Counted from the stretch's first letter, positions 26,201 through 40,299 are shown. The stretch: 64,000 nucleotides of DNA from Galbula dea (GCA_013399015.1 VWZX01008271.1:1-64000); one strand, 5' to 3'. Numbers and translations: made by a program. The notes: generated from the letters alone by a model not told the origin.

Positions 26201-29200
26201 TTTTTTTCCTCAGCGCACTGGTATTTTAGCACTATGAAAATTAGAAATTGAGGAATAAGGAGATAAATGTTTATAAATACCTTTGAAAACAACAAAGTTG
26301 TCTTTCCTTCATTTGATTAAGCTAGCATTTTAGAAAAGCAGAGCTCCCAGGTCTGTATCTTGGGCAATTAAGTAAATGGTCTAATTCTCAAAAGAGCCAA
26401 GCACTTAGGGTTGTCCACAGACTTCTGCAAGAGAGCAGTTAGCTCTGTATTGACAGCATTCCAAAGACCTAGGCTTGCAGTCTGAAAACACTGTTCTTGG
26501 CAAACGGGCTGAAAAATCCATGCCCCAAAGTTAACAGTTTTTTAAGTGAGAGTAAGACAACAAATGACCACAGACCTTTTAGCAGCCAAATAAATGGCCA
26601 TCTGTTTCTTTGCACTGTGTGAGGACAGCATGCTGCAGATTTGCAAAAAGAAAAAAAGAAAAAAAATTTGTAACAGGCAGCTCAGTGCTTAAGGGCCTTA
26701 CTTATGAATGTAAAGATGACTGGTTTAGTTACCAGCTGCATACTCTGTTAATAGTGGACTTGAGCTTGCAATTCCCTACTCATGTGAATACTTCCTCTGC
26801 TTTTCTATTAGTCAAGATTGTTCATGTGTTTGAGTTTGCAAGACTAAGCTCAGACAATAGCTGAATATGCTGGGAGATTGCTTCCAGAACCTCATTGCTT
26901 GGCACTGTGAAGGGGAGTTCAGGATTTCTGCTTTTCGTGGTGGTGCCTCTCTTGCTGTGAGCTTCAGTCTGCCATGCTTAGCATGTGAAGACAACACTCC
27001 TATGGGGCGCTGCTATGCTGGAACAGGTTACACAGAGCATTGTTTGTCTTGTAGGTTTTAAGCTGAGAGTCAGTCTCTAAGAAAGAAAAATTTGATTTAT
27101 GAATGTATATGGAAAGTCCATTAGACTAGAGAGTCATAGGACTCTTAGAGGAGATGGATCAGTCTCCAGTGCAAACAGCATGGCTGTGGCGAGGCTAATA
27201 GGTTTAGTTTCCTACTATCTAGTTTGCAGCATGTATGGAAAATGCAGTATTGATTCCTCTCCCAGACTAGAAATCCTTCTGGAAGTATTTTTATGTATGC
27301 CTTGCAACTTTGCTGGCAGTTTCTGGGATTGGTGTGGCAAATTTGTGTTTGAGCTCTTTGCTTACAGTAATGAGACTTGGATGTACTGAGGTTACTTACC
27401 TAAGTATGTTGTAAATTAAGAGGGAAAAAATAAGAAGATTGTTTTCTATGTCAGGCTGCTCCTGGTGTGAGATGTTGCAGGCCTAGGCAAGTTGGAAAGT
27501 GCCTGCTGTTTTTTCTACCAAATACTCATTATGTACTTCGTCCTTGGTTACCCACACTTGATCGTGGACCTGATGATAGATCTTGGAGACAGATCTCTAA
27601 GAACTGTGGACAGAAGCAGCAGTTGGGACACCATGAGAGAGGGGATTTCTTTAGCCCTTTATAGCAAATGTTCTTAAGACTAATTTCTGAAAGTCTTTTC
27701 TCTTGTATTTTAGGACCAAAATGATTTTTGGGAAGTTATTGTGAGGATCCAAGTGTGGCAGCTGCTGTCAGCAGTGGACTGAGTTAGGTTGTTACTGGTC
27801 CCATTGGTGAAGGCTGTCACAGGGCTCTTGCCAGCTACCCCTGGAGAGGACAGCATGCCAAACCTGAAAAGGAGCTTAGCAGCTGCTCCTCCTGTTGACT
27901 TTGATGATGTGTTACAGGTGGTTTCTACCCTCCCCTGTTTGATTTCACTCTGAATTTATTTGCTTTACTACTTCAAAATGCCTTTTCAACCTCTAAGGTC
28001 CTATAGTAACTTGTCTTATTAGGCTGGAGAAAGAAAGAAAGAGATGAAATAAAAATTGGAAGCAAACTACAAATAAGCACCAAGAATACTTATGCTTTTA
28101 TTAATATCAAATATAATACATACATGGTAAGGAAGTTCACCAGACTGGAAAGGTATCTAGGTACTAATCATGGAGGTGCTTAAAATTATGTTATTATGAG
28201 TAACTTAGCAGCATTTGCTGGAAGAGAGGTTTTTATTATCACAGCAGAAATTCTTAGATTTTGCTGCTGCTTGTATTTTGCTTCAGTACAGTATTTTTGA
28301 ATCCCAGGTGACCCTAGCTGTATACTTTGAGCAGATCATGTGTTTGTTGGAAGACAGAGGAAAAACAGTGGAAATTTGAATAAAGTGGAAAGAGATATAT
28401 TTATTTAGAATATTAAAGTATTTATCTTTTTGGATGTAAAGCAGTGGCACCATAAATCAGCAAAGCTCCCTCTCACCTCTGCTCCATAGCAAAACAAATA
28501 CTGATAACTTGAAGTGGGCTGAAATACAGTGGAAAGGCAAGGAGTTTAATTAGGATGTCGTTCTTCTGCTCCTCTAATTCCAGCAGCAGGGGCTTACCTT
28601 GCTACTTCAGCTTTTTTTGCTGTCGGGGCTTCCTGAGGGGTAACACTATTTGACGAGGTAGAATGATGCTTGCAAGGAAGAGCCACAGGTTACTGAGGGG
28701 AGGACCCAGGGAAAGCTGGCACTGCTGATGTCTCATACACTCTGCTCCTTTTTTTTTTTCTCTGATTGTTAAAACTTATATTAAAAATTCAGGAACTTTT
28801 GCAAATACATTCTCTCTCTGCTCTAAGAAGACTGGATTTCTCACTATATTTTTGTGCAGGTGCAACTATCAAAAAATAACACCCTGCCTTAGAAACTCTA
28901 ATTTTCTAGTGTAGTATATCATCCTCATTGATTAGTTTGTTTTGTTTTTTTTTTTGGAATAAATGTGAATGTAACTAAATGCTATATTCTTAGTCCATCA
29001 CAACAGTAATCTTACTGCTGTTAAACTGTGTCTGTGATATTCCTTTCTTGTTTGGCAAGTACATCATCATCTTAATCATTCTTTTTCCCCATTCACTTTC
29101 AGTTTTGTCCCACCAAACTCCCATACTAAGGATTTATCCATGACATTCCTGTTTAATGATAAATATGAAATACTGTAAGATTCATAATAATCTGATCATG

Positions 29201-31519
29201 CTGCAATCTGTTGATGAAGATCTTTGACCACAGAGCTGGATATTGCTGAAGTCTACTCCTTACTCCTTACAGTACACTTTCTGTATTCTGTTCATGAACT
29301 GATAAAAAAGAATTTGTTCTCCTACAAGCTATCCTGATGAAATACTTGGGAAATGTTTAGAACTTATTAAATTATTAATTATGAATATCTGACATTAATA
29401 GGATTTTAAACACTTCTGAAAGCTTGTAAGTGTAGTAGTCTTTTTTTCAGATAAGTGGGCTACATACTGCAGAGTGCATGAATATGATCCCAGGAGGAAC
29501 ACAAAATTATTCTCTCAGGCAAGTTGGCTGTAAATATATATATAAGGTTATATGTAGCATTGCAGAAGGCAAACAGAATCCAATTTAGTCAGCGAGATGT
29601 AAAATAAACATATAGGGAAGACCATTAGCTATTTGGCAATATATTTGTATAATTTTATGTTAATATGATGTAATGAGAATGGAAATGGCTTGGGACAGAA
29701 ACTGTGTAAAATCAGGCACTTTCAGACCACATAATTAAAATGTCTGATGAAAAAGATTAATGCAAAGTATCTGAACTAATCCAACATTTGCTGGGAAAAT
29801 TCAGGTCAAACCTGGGATTAGTACTTTGTGTTCTCTACTGATAACCTTTATGTTTCCCAACTTACCTCTCTCACTCTTTTATGTTACTTAAACCCCATAT
29901 TTTTTACATTAAGAAAAAATCCCCGTTTCTTACAGCTGCTATCTGTTCTGTTAGAATAGTGCTAGCTTGGTGCCCTGAAATATTGTTGGAAAAAGCTTCA
30001 CATGAGTAATTATCAGAGATGGCACTCAACAGCTGTTTTTCTGGGTGAAACTCATCTGTGCATCTGTGAATGGTTGGGCTTTTTGCTATCTGGCATCTGA
30101 GCAGCAGCAGTAAAGCAAGGGTGGAAGAAGAGGGCGGATCACAAAAAACTGCACTCCATTTTTTTGCTAGATGTTTCTACCTCTGTAAGTTTCTGCTAAA
30201 GTGCTCATTACTTAATAAGCTCTTATAGAAATGTTGTTTTGCTAATGTTCGTAAGATTTTAATATAATTCTGTTGAGTAACTTTTGCAAATCTTTGTTTT
30301 GCAGCAAGTGCTTTTTGACAAGGTCATATGTTCTTGCTGTTTTAACAAAAAACTATCCATGATTTCCTAAGATATAAAACCTTATAAAAATCAGAATTAA
30401 TTCAGAGGCAAATAAAAAGGGATAAAATTGTGCTTTCAGGCAGAAAACAGAGACACAAAGCAAACATTTCAGAATTTATTTGTCCCAAAATAAATTATAA
30501 CATATGTAATTTTAGACGGATTTAAGTAGTTTGAAAATTTAATCAAGATTCAACATTTAGGCCCTCGTTAAAGAAATGGAAAATATTTGAGGAGATGGTG
30601 GTGCCTTTCTTTGACAGAACTAAGACTCTTTGGCATTGCCTCATTCATCTCAGCATTGGAGTGGTGCTGTGTTCACAAGTGGAACAAAGATAATTTTTAA
30701 ACCTTCCCCTCCCCAAAATCTCAAGCCCAGGCACTCACATGAAAAGGTTACACAGGAGGGAAAATTCCACATTCAGACAAAGCCATGCATCTCTCTTTAC
30801 TGACACCTGCCATGTAAAATTCCTTTACCACTTCAGAGGTAAGGGCTGTGTGTAACACTTAAATGTAAGGGTACCTCTGAGCAAAGCACTGCTAAGCCAG
30901 GCTAAAATGCCATGATAATGGAGGCTCTGGGAATGTGCAGCCAGAGCAGCAAATGGGCAAAACTCAACGCATCAGCCTTGGTAACCCTGCCAAAAAGCTG
31001 TCTGCTGCTTTTCTGGATGATTCAAACCAAGCAGCTTTCCAGTGCAGAGTAATAGTTGAGAGGGGTTACATTTTCAGCAACTAGAAGAGAGACATTTTCA
31101 AAGGCAGAAAGAATAGAAATAGGAAAGACTGGGTTCAGAAGGTCTATTTAGTGTAATGACAGGGAGAGCACAATACTGCCAAGGCAGCTTGCCTCTCTTA
31201 CAGTTCAGGCAGAGGAGTTAATTTTACCTTAATGTGTTAAAGAGTTATTATGGTTTTCCAAGACAGTACAGGACTGTTTGACTAGAAAAAAATAAAGGCA
31301 AAAAAATTTAGCATGTTTAGAGAGGAAGAAAAAGAGGAGCCAGGAAATTGTTAACAAGTTTAACACTAATCCCTGAAACAAATTAGGGAAAGTTACTAAG
31401 CAAGTAAGCTTTTGATACATGTTTAGAAGATAACAAGGAAAGCAGCAGTGGTCATCAGAGTATGTCAAGAAGAAATTGTGTGAGTTTTTCCTGTAACAGA
31501 GTAACACATTTTCTGGATA
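23221..31519. other. Long non-coding stretch
   Basis: No gene was established. It contains the longest open frame of the window (25706-26251 plus, 181 codons), which has no recognisable domain, no ATG at its annotated start (it begins at TTG) and a hydrophobic low-complexity end over a T run at about 26190-26206. The pair of overlapping frames at 27467-27677 includes some CpGs but no splice or domain support. The rest, including 27.9-31.2 kb, is AT-rich DNA without open frames of note. Confidence 0.5.
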
Positions 31520-32570
31520 TGGGAGAAATAGCAGTTGACATATTCCTTTGCTTCAGTAATGATTTTTGACAAAGTCTTTCACGAGACTCTCATTTGCAAA
31601 CTACTGAAGTCTGATACTGATGATACTCTTGCAAGGTGGGTGTGACACTGTTCTGAGAAAACAGGCACAGGATAGATATTAAACTTGTTGCCCTGAAAGG
31701 CTGTATAGTACAGGACTTTTTAGGGAGGACACTTGATTTTTGGTACATTTTTAGAAACTGGGGTGATAGAATATAGTGTTCTCTGAGTACATTTACAGAT
31801 GACACAAACCTGTCAGATATGCTGCAGATAAATTGAAGGGCAGGACTCAAGCTCAAAATGGTCATGTTAAAGTGGAAAAATGGTCTGGAAAAAACATTGA
31901 ATGCTATTCAGTTGGGATGACCACATTTAGGCAGAAAAAAAATCAACAGCAACTGTAGAAGGTGAGGAACAAAAAGCAGTCTAGAAAAATATCTGGCAGC
32001 TGGGGGAGTTACGGTGGTACAAAAACTGACTGTGAGCCAATAATGTTTTAGTGCTCCTAAACAGGCAACATACTGGGATGTAGGAGGAGGATAGCTGTCT
32101 GGAAGATACCTGGAGAAATCCTCCTTCTGTTGCTGGCACAAGGAAGATCTCAGCTGCAGTATTTTGCTGAGTTTAGGGCAGTACCCTTGTAAGAGAAGGT
32201 GGAAAAGCTGGGGAAACAGATTTTGGGAGAGAGCAAGAAGAGCAGTCAAGACCCAGAAATATCACATAACGTGTACAGCCAAGAAACTCTTGATGCTCAG
32301 TCCAGCAGAGAAAAGACTGCAAAGGGTGTATGTCTGTCCTTTCAGATACATCATATCAAAGATGGTGGCACACATGAAAGGAATATTCTGTTCTCTCTGT
32401 CCACAAAGGGTAGATCAAGCACAAGAGGTCTTCACCTGCAGCAACAGACCTTTGAACATTAGGGAAAGCTTTCTAATTGTTAAGAGAGTGAGATATTGAA
32501 GCAGACTGCCCCGGAATGGGGCAGGGGCCTGTGTAATCTCTCCTGGAAGCTTTCCAGGGTGAGTTAAAGT
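31520..32570 (+). mobile_element. Old CR1-type LINE relic, RT to 3' region, plus strand
   Basis: Broken plus-strand frames give ordered pieces of a CR1 ORF2. Around 31535-31600 an AVDIF piece is followed by FDKVFHETLICKLL, matching RT motif A ('KAFDTVSHNILI.KL'). Around 31795-31815 an FTDDTNL piece matches motif C ('FADDTKL'), with the first catalytic Asp of the pair kept. Around 31880-31935 the pieces LEKTLNAIQLG and PHLGRKK match the region that follows the RT. From 32230 to 32560 the sequence resembles the C-terminal and 3' CR1 region, including AGCAGACTGCCCC near 32500 and CCTGGAAGCTTTCCAGGG near 32543. Many stops and indels show that it is ancient and inactive. No octamer tail is visible, so the 3' boundary is approximate. 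Confidence 0.7.
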
Positions 32571-34100
32571 GGCTTGTGTCCCACACGATGTCCATTTCCC
32601 AATATAGGAGAGGCTATGTGACCTTGCAAGTTCCTCTCTGCCCTGTTTCCCATGTTGCTGTGACACTTGTCTTGATGATGCAGGGTTTATACTTCCCCAC
32701 GTAGCCAAGTCACCTGCTGAGCTCTGCAGTGAGATGGCTCAATGCAAGTATCACCCTGTCTGGTGCTGTTGGAGTCATTACAGCACCAGGTTTGGAGCAC
32801 TGTTTTAATCTCATTATAGGTATTACCCACTCTTATTAAGCAACAAGGTCTCAGAACGTCTTCTAAGGCGCTGCAGAGCAGCTTTACATCAGACGAGGCT
32901 CTGACCTTTTGAATACAGACAAGTTGACAGGCTCTGAGCTAGGTGTACTGTCACGCTTTTGCTACTTGTGATGCTTTATGTCTGTTAGTCTTAGGACTCT
33001 AATTCCTGCTGTTTCAAGTTTTCAAAGCTACGCGTGAGACTTCTTCAGGATGCATGTCTCCAGGTAACACTTTAAAAGAACCCCAGCTATTCTGTAACCT
33101 CATTTTGCATAATGAGGTGTATCTGTCTTATGCCTTACTACATGTCTCCGGTGTATTGCTATGTCTCTTGTTCCATCTGAGAACAGCTGCACGCTAAGAA
33201 ATTGTATCTCCGTGAACTATTACGGGGAAACATCTTGATGAGAGTTTGGCTGCACCTGCAGTCACTTCTACCTTGTTGCTAAACCACTGCAGAAAAATCT
33301 GCTGTTATTTGAGCAAGTATTTCAAAATATGAAAAATATTGTATTGTTTAGAGTGGTCATACTTTAACTGACAATTTCAGAAATGTCATCATCCAGTAAA
33401 GGCTGGTCGTAACATATCCTTGGTAAAGCTGAATAGGTTTAAGCAAAATTATTAACAATGCTTATGTACTTTAAACAAGAAGGGGGATGGATTGTAAGGA
33501 TATAAGATGGTAAATGACAACAAAATCCAGTTCACTCAAGTTGTGTTGGCATTTTAATTCAGCTCTGTGCTAAGAAAAAAAGATGAGCTCACTTGCTATC
33601 TCTTCCCTGCCTTCAACTGTTATATAGGCTCAATATCTACTATTAACCCTGGCTTGCTATTGTGAATCCGAAGGAAAGTTTTATAACATGCTAGAATTAG
33701 ATAAGCAATGTACTTACACTTTCAAGAATGTATAGCAAAATCATGCTAGAGACAATCCAGGTGGTAATTAAGTAGTCAAAAATCACTCTAGTCAAATTAA
33801 AACGAATCATCCTCTCTCAGGCAACTGATGATTGAAAAAGGCTCAATTAGTTCATTGTGTTTCATAGCCTCCAGGTAACAGTATTTTTCACAAGAAAATT
33901 TGAACTTTGCTGCAAAGGATTTGGGAATAGTATTTTTTATTCTATTCACAATAGATACAATTGTGCTAGAGAAAAAGATGCATCCAAGAGTGGATGTCAT
34001 ATAAAAATGTTTTCTTTTCCTATATTCTTTAGTACCAAGTGGGTGGCTTTTTATTGTGTCATTTCAAATCCCACATCTGTAAGTGAAAGAAATCAAAAAA
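32571..34100. other. Non-coding stretch with scattered CpGs
   Basis: A CpG-containing segment lies at about 32855-33225 (for example CTACGCGTG near 33030), but there is no open frame with support and no promoter motif that I can fix. The rest is AT-rich and featureless. Confidence 0.45.
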
Positions 34101-34257
34101 AGAAAAGTTTGCTTTTGGTGTTTTTGTTGTGTTTTGTGGGGGTTTTGGTGAAGAGGGGTTGTTTGTGTTTGGGGTTTGGTGTTTTTTTGGGGGTGGGGGT
34201 GGTATTTTGTAGGGGTTTTTGGTTTTGTTCTTTGTTTGGTTTGTTGGGTTTTTTTAA
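34101..34257 (+). repeat. G-run/T-run low-complexity block with G-quadruplex potential
   Basis: About 155 bases are nearly free of A and C on the plus strand and carry at least six runs of four or more G separated by short T-rich loops. Examples are GTGGGGG, GAGGGG, TTGGGG, GGGGGTGGGGG and TAGGGG. Such a pattern can fold into G-quadruplexes on the plus strand. Frames called across it (Gly/Phe/Leu-rich on plus, Lys/Thr/Pro/Asn-rich on minus) are artefacts of composition. Confidence 0.75.
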
Positions 34258-37200
34258 GTCCAGGCCATAGGCTAAGGTGACTTCAGACAAATGATAATTA
34301 CAGAGAGGTTAATGTATAGTAAGAGAGCAAATGTCTGCGTCTTATGCTGGGGAAACATGGATTTATTATGAAATAATTTTTGCAATGACAGTTTGGGATT
34401 CATCCAGATCAACCTGGACTTCCACAGTCAAAAGCAAAGAAATATGTTTGTATCTTCATAGAGAATCATGACACACATACTGTGAGATTTCACAGTATCT
34501 TTGGGGGGTTTACATGCTGCTACAAGGTTCCTGTAAAAATATTATCTGAATGTTAAGCTGCCCCACATGCATGACTGGTATCACTGGTGATGTGGTTGGG
34601 GACTTTACAGGCCATATCACACCGATATCAGAGCTTTCTTGTGGTAAAATAAAACACTGAATGAAAAACAGAACAAAATGTAATGTGGATGGACAATGTT
34701 CACCAATGAGATAATATAAGAACCTGATAATCATGAGACTGGCTGAGGCCTGATTATTTTGTACTGGAATTAGTATTCCTGAGGTCACTTCATTTCCTAG
34801 CATTTTACACCTTTTACCTCTTTCACCTGTGATTAGTGTATAGACAGACATATTCCCCTCCATTTATTCTAGAGAGAAAAGCTTCTTCACATTTATATAA
34901 TAAAAATAAGAAACTCACAAAGCAATATGACTGCAAATGCAATTAAAAACCAGTATACTTTGGGAGCTTGCTAAAGCAGAAGATACAAAAGAATAATCTC
35001 TTTTTCATTACTTCCTCACAAAGAAAATGTATTTTGAAAATAAGCACCGAGCTATTTTTCTTGACTGTGAGATGTAGTAGCTGATTCTTTGGTTGTTTAG
35101 CTGCTAACTGACTCACCATTAGGAAAGCAGAGAACAGGATTAGGAAATTAATCACAGATATTACCTGACCATTAGAATAAAAGCTGTAGTGAGACTGAAA
35201 GTTTCCCTTTGAAGTGAAAGATATAAAGATTTACCTGGGCTCTGGATTATGAGAACATGTTAATATTAGATTTGTTGTTGTGCTTTTAATGTATGCATGA
35301 AGAGTTGACATTAAGAAAATGTGGGATCTTGATGAGTTTTCACAGTGCTGCTTCTAAATGTACTCTCTAGTTTTGTGGTTTTGCCTGACTGTGCATTGTT
35401 TATCTACGTTATATCTGGCCCATAGTGGCATTGTAGTTAGCTTAGGTGTGTAATTAGCTTATTTACACTCTGCATATTTTTCTGCTTTCAACTCACTTTT
35501 GTTGCGGTCTGTTACTCAACGGTCATGAGCTGGATGTTCATAAGTCATTAGAAATGGTCTAATTTGCCAAGAATCACACAAGTTAACAACCTCACAGATA
35601 ATCTTCAGCTCTGCTATCCAGTGTAGTTTTGTTTGGAAGTGTTGCTCTACCATCCTTGTCATTATTTTTGCAACATTTTTTGAAACGGTTTACCCTGAGG
35701 GAATTGTGCAGTACTGCTACATTTTACTGAAGCCTAGATCTTCCATCTTGCCACACTGTTCCCTTGGGAAGTCAGGCATATTAATGTTGTTAGGTTTAGA
35801 ATGTGGTTATTGACTGTGTTTTGCAGAGATTTTAAGTATAACTGCTACTGTTGTAGTACTTATGACAGCTAATGACTTTTTAAATACACATGTGGATTTT
35901 TTCAAATCTATATAAAAATACACATATAGAGAGAGGCAGAAGAATCCTTGTTCTGCACATTCACTTTGGTTTGATTTTCTGATTAATTTCCTATGGGTAG
36001 GACAGAGACTTGTGGTAGGTGATTTTTGTTCCCCAGTCACTTTTTTTTTTGGTGTTTTTTTTTTTAACATGAGATGGGGTGATATTGCTTTCATTTAAAG
36101 AAATGTCAGTAGTGAAAATTTTTCTCTGGAAGCAAGGTATGCAAGCTTCTCCCATTGTTTGAAGGTAACTCTTGAATCAAACACTTGTGATTGGAGTTTC
36201 CTGGAGCATCACAGTCAGAGAAATGTGTGAAAAGGGTGTTTGTAAGATTATAATACCTTATAAGTTGATAATTCAAGCAATGACTATGAAACATTCCAGT
36301 TGGTTGCAAGAGACTTAAATGATTTCTGCCTGTAATGCCAGAGACTGCTATGGCATTTTGCTGAAAAATAAGGAAGGTACAGTCTCAGCCACTGGGAATA
36401 AACTGAACAGAGAAGGCAGAGGCAAGGGAGGTTGAGTGTGACATGGAAGCCATGAATGAAAACTACTGAAATTTGTCTGATGCCTTGTCGATCTAGGATT
36501 GCTTTTCTAGGAAAGAGAGATGATTCACAGTGAAAGGGCAAACCAAAAGTATGTGTTTCCAGGGTAGTTTAGGGCGAAGTAAAAGGTGCAAGGCAGGAGA
36601 AAATTAGTTATAACTCCATAGCAGAGGCTGTTATATGTACATGGGAAAGTAGGAAGTAGAGCAGACATGGCACTGGGAGAGAAAATTGTAAGTCTCTGTA
36701 GGGTGAACGCCAGAGCAGCAACATTTACACACTATAATGAATTATTTTGGTAAGGCAAAATTAGAAAAGGCTACAAATTTCTGATGGGACCCAAGAAAGT
36801 GAAGATAATGGGCAACACGACGGTAAATGGAATTCAAAGTAGATAGATCCCAAATTAGTTGGGTTTTTGGTGAAATAATTTAGATTATTTGAAAGAAGTG
36901 ATGTGCTATATGAACTATAATTACTTCATTAATGATACTTTAAAGAAAGTTTATTTTTCTTGGGTTTTAATTTCTTTTGCTTTTTAGATTAAAATTTTAG
37001 CCTTACCATAATGATATCAAAGGAATGTGGGCTTTAAAATGCCAACTGTATGTTGGTGTTTGAATGAGGGATCTGGACTGAATTCCAGAAATTTGGCCTA
37101 CTAGAGTAACTGTTGTGTTAGATAAACCCAGATGCAAGCTGGTACACAGTATACAGAAACCTCTAGGCCAAAACTTAAACAGTAAACTGATGTAGAATTC

Positions 37201-40200
37201 TTATTTAGACCAAAAAAAAGTATTTTTTTAAGTTCGCATTTATACATTTTAACCACTAAAAGCTATCAACTAGTAACCAGAATGACAGTGTTGGCACAGG
37301 AGTTATAAAATTCTGCAGCTGCAATCTGTAAATGTGCATTATATTAATCCTTTTATCTATACCTTTCATCTGTGGTTTTGGTGAAGGTATTCTGGTGGAG
37401 AAATTAATTTACTGACTCTAATCAATAACAACACGCTGGAAACAAAAATAACAGTGGTCTATGATCTCTGCTTTCTGCTGCAACCTAAGGTAGAAATATG
37501 TTGTATATAGATTCACTATAAGGATTTCCCTGCATGCCAGGGGAGCAGGACAGTGCTGCCAGTGTAGACCACAAAGGCTTCAGAACAGACTTTTGTCCTG
37601 TGTTATACCAGTCCCAGCAGTGCTATTTCCCAGCTGTTAAAGAAGCAGGGATCTGTTTTCATTAAATAATAAACCTATATACTATTTGGCATAATGTAAC
37701 ATTTGTTAATAGCATAGAATACCCCTGCTAGAACTCTTTTTCTGAATAGTGATTTTAAAATGCAATTAATAGATTATTTTAGTGGGTGCAGTTTTATGAG
37801 GATATTTTTGTTTTGTTTGGAAATAAATTATTTTTACTATGAAATCTACATTCATGGCTTTGACATTTAGCTGTTGTTTGTTACCTGTATGTAACACTTA
37901 AACAGCGAATTAAATGAACAGCATATTTCAGCGTGACTATCACAATGACAACTTCATTTCCAGTGCAATCTGAAAACCACCTGATAATTACATTAAATCC
38001 TGTAAATAAGCCATCTCTATAAGGCTTTACAGAATTTAATAACTGAGGCAATATGCAGTACAGAAAAAAGCACTGCAAAGACATTGTACTGCAGTTGAAC
38101 ATATGAAACCAGATTAATTAAAAGATCAAAGACAGAGGAAATGGAGGAAAGTACTTTTTAAGGGAGCTGAAAAGACAGAGAATAAGTGATATGAGTGACT
38201 TTTTTAAAAAGAAGGGAAATCTTTGAGTGACAGATGAGATTGGGTGGGGAAATAGTGGCAGTCTCCCAAGACAGGCAGATGCAGAAGAAGCCTAAGTAGC
38301 CCCAGAGGCAACTCAGCATGGGCTGAAATGGAACAAAGCAAGGGTCTAAGTGCCAGGAGGTCAGGGCTGGCTCCTGGCAGAGGTACCCCAGGCAGCTGGT
38401 GAGGCCTGTAAGAGGAAACAGCAAGCCTTGATTTTTCTGTGCTTGTGCCAGAGTCCTGGAAAGGCAGCCTATGGGCAAGACAAAGAGATGTGAAGCAGCA
38501 GCATTTGAGGTTGAGATACCTTCTCAGAAATGAGAAATTGGTTGGTAGACCCCAACTCTCCATTTCAGGACTGCTTTGGTCCTCTCTTTGCCCAGCCCAA
38601 GGTCACGTTTGGGATGGCATCAGTCTGGAGCCAAGGCTGCACATCAGTGTCAGCAGCTCATTGCAATGCCTTTGCTACATGTAATGGTTTGTTTCTTGTT
38701 GGTAGTGGTGAGTGAACCCCCGAGAATGACACTGCCAACTTAATCTTCTAATAGTATTGCTTGGTACAGGTGGTGACATCATTAAAAGCAGGATCAGAGC
38801 CTCTTCTGGGACGTGTGGCTACTTTCTACAGTGGTTATTTGCCCATGATTTACTACTTTTCCTTTTTTCTTTTTCTTTTTTTTTTTTTTTTGTGAAAACC
38901 ACAGATGAACATTATTAAACCATCAGTATGAAGTAAGTCAGTATGAACCAATGAATGTCTGCACTCAGAGCAAGTGGCAGTATGTTAGTGGTGTTACATG
39001 ATCTATTACAATGTGACATTGCTTACAGCATAACTCTGCTGAGGAAAAATGACTCCTCAGGAATAAAAAATGATAGACGAGTTCTCAGGTAAGTGAAATA
39101 TCTTAACAAAACATACACAATAATTGCCAAGGATTTTGGTTTTGTTGAAGTTTACCTCTATTTGTGGGGAGAGGATGTTCCCTTCTTAGCTTAGAAGGTA
39201 GGGGACTTTCACAGGCAGAAGTGTTAGACACATTAAGAGATATTACCTTCATCATTTTTGCTTCTGTTGTTATTTCCTAGGTACTTTTGAAGAATGTTTT
39301 CTGTTTCTTGTGATTCCAAGTAAACCTGGCAAAGAAAATCTGTAACGACTAGAACCTATATTCTTAACTTTGCTGCAGTGTTGCATAGTAGTAGTATTAA
39401 TAGTTATATTTAATATAAGAAAGTTTATTCTTACTCTGTCTGATATATACATTGCAAGTTGTTGTATTTAGTATAAAATCACTGTAGCTCCAGAACTGCC
39501 AGATATGTGACTAAAGTTTAAAGCAAATTACATACTTTCTGTTGCCTTTTATAATGCCTTAGCAAACATAAAAACAAGGAAAGAAAACATCTATTTTATT
39601 GAAAACCTGGGGAGGGAAAATAAGAACTAGAGAGAACTAAGAACTGCTAATTACAGAAGTGGATGCTGAAGGGGAACAACAGATACTTCCATACCCTTTC
39701 CACAAAAATTAAGCTCTTTATTTTTTTTTTTAACTTCAATATTCATTGCATTGAATATGCAGAAATAGTGTTTTAATATTTCCCAGGAAGGAAAAGAAAA
39801 ATCACTGTATTTCGTGAGTCATGTAACAGCATGCATCTGAGTTAGCTATTTGCAGAGGTGTTGGAAATAGAGCTGTGGGGCTAGCCATGGAGACGTGTAG
39901 ACTGATCAATCCTCAGCCTGCTTTCTTTGTAAGATCTATCCCCTCCCTTCAATTTTTATGAAGGTTGCTAGAGGTTTATATTTTCATTTTTGTCATTGCA
40001 CGGTGGTGGGTTTTGAGTTTCTTTTTTTTGCAGATGTTTGCTCTATTGTTGAGGCCAGAGATTGCTAGTGTTTTGCCAGTCAGCCAAAAATATTTGATAG
40101 GCTTCAAGTTCCTCTGAATAAACTCTCAATAATCTCCGACTTCTAGTTTGTCTTTACAGGTGTTAATAAAACACCTGTCGTCTTAGAGTTTCTCTGCCAG

Positions 40201-40299
40201 GTTGCATGACACTAGGCAGCTTCTCACTAGCTGTCCATGGGGCTGAATTGCTAATACTGGACAAGCTGAAGGCTGGCTCTGTGTTTACCTGAGGCAGAT
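34258..40299. other. Long non-coding stretch
   Basis: No gene was recognised. The overlapping minus frames at 38158-38563 (106 and 119 codons) sit in a locally GC-richer patch, but two frames of one strand and two of the other are open together, so composition and not coding is the likely cause. Pure T runs occur at about 36039-36065, 38876-38891 and 39722-39732. Confidence 0.5.

Noticed and set aside
27467..27677. Overlapping plus frames of 65 and 61 codons with some CpGs
   Set aside because: Two frames are open together, there is no convincing donor and no recognised family. I considered a retroviral fragment but saw no supporting motif or LTR.
34093..34290. Lys/Thr/Pro/Asn-rich minus-strand frame of 65 codons
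   Set aside because: It is the translation of the complement of the G/T low-complexity block.
38158..38563. Two overlapping minus-strand frames of 106 and 119 codons
   Set aside because: Plus-strand frames are open over part of the same segment. A locally GC-richer composition with few stops explains this better than coding.
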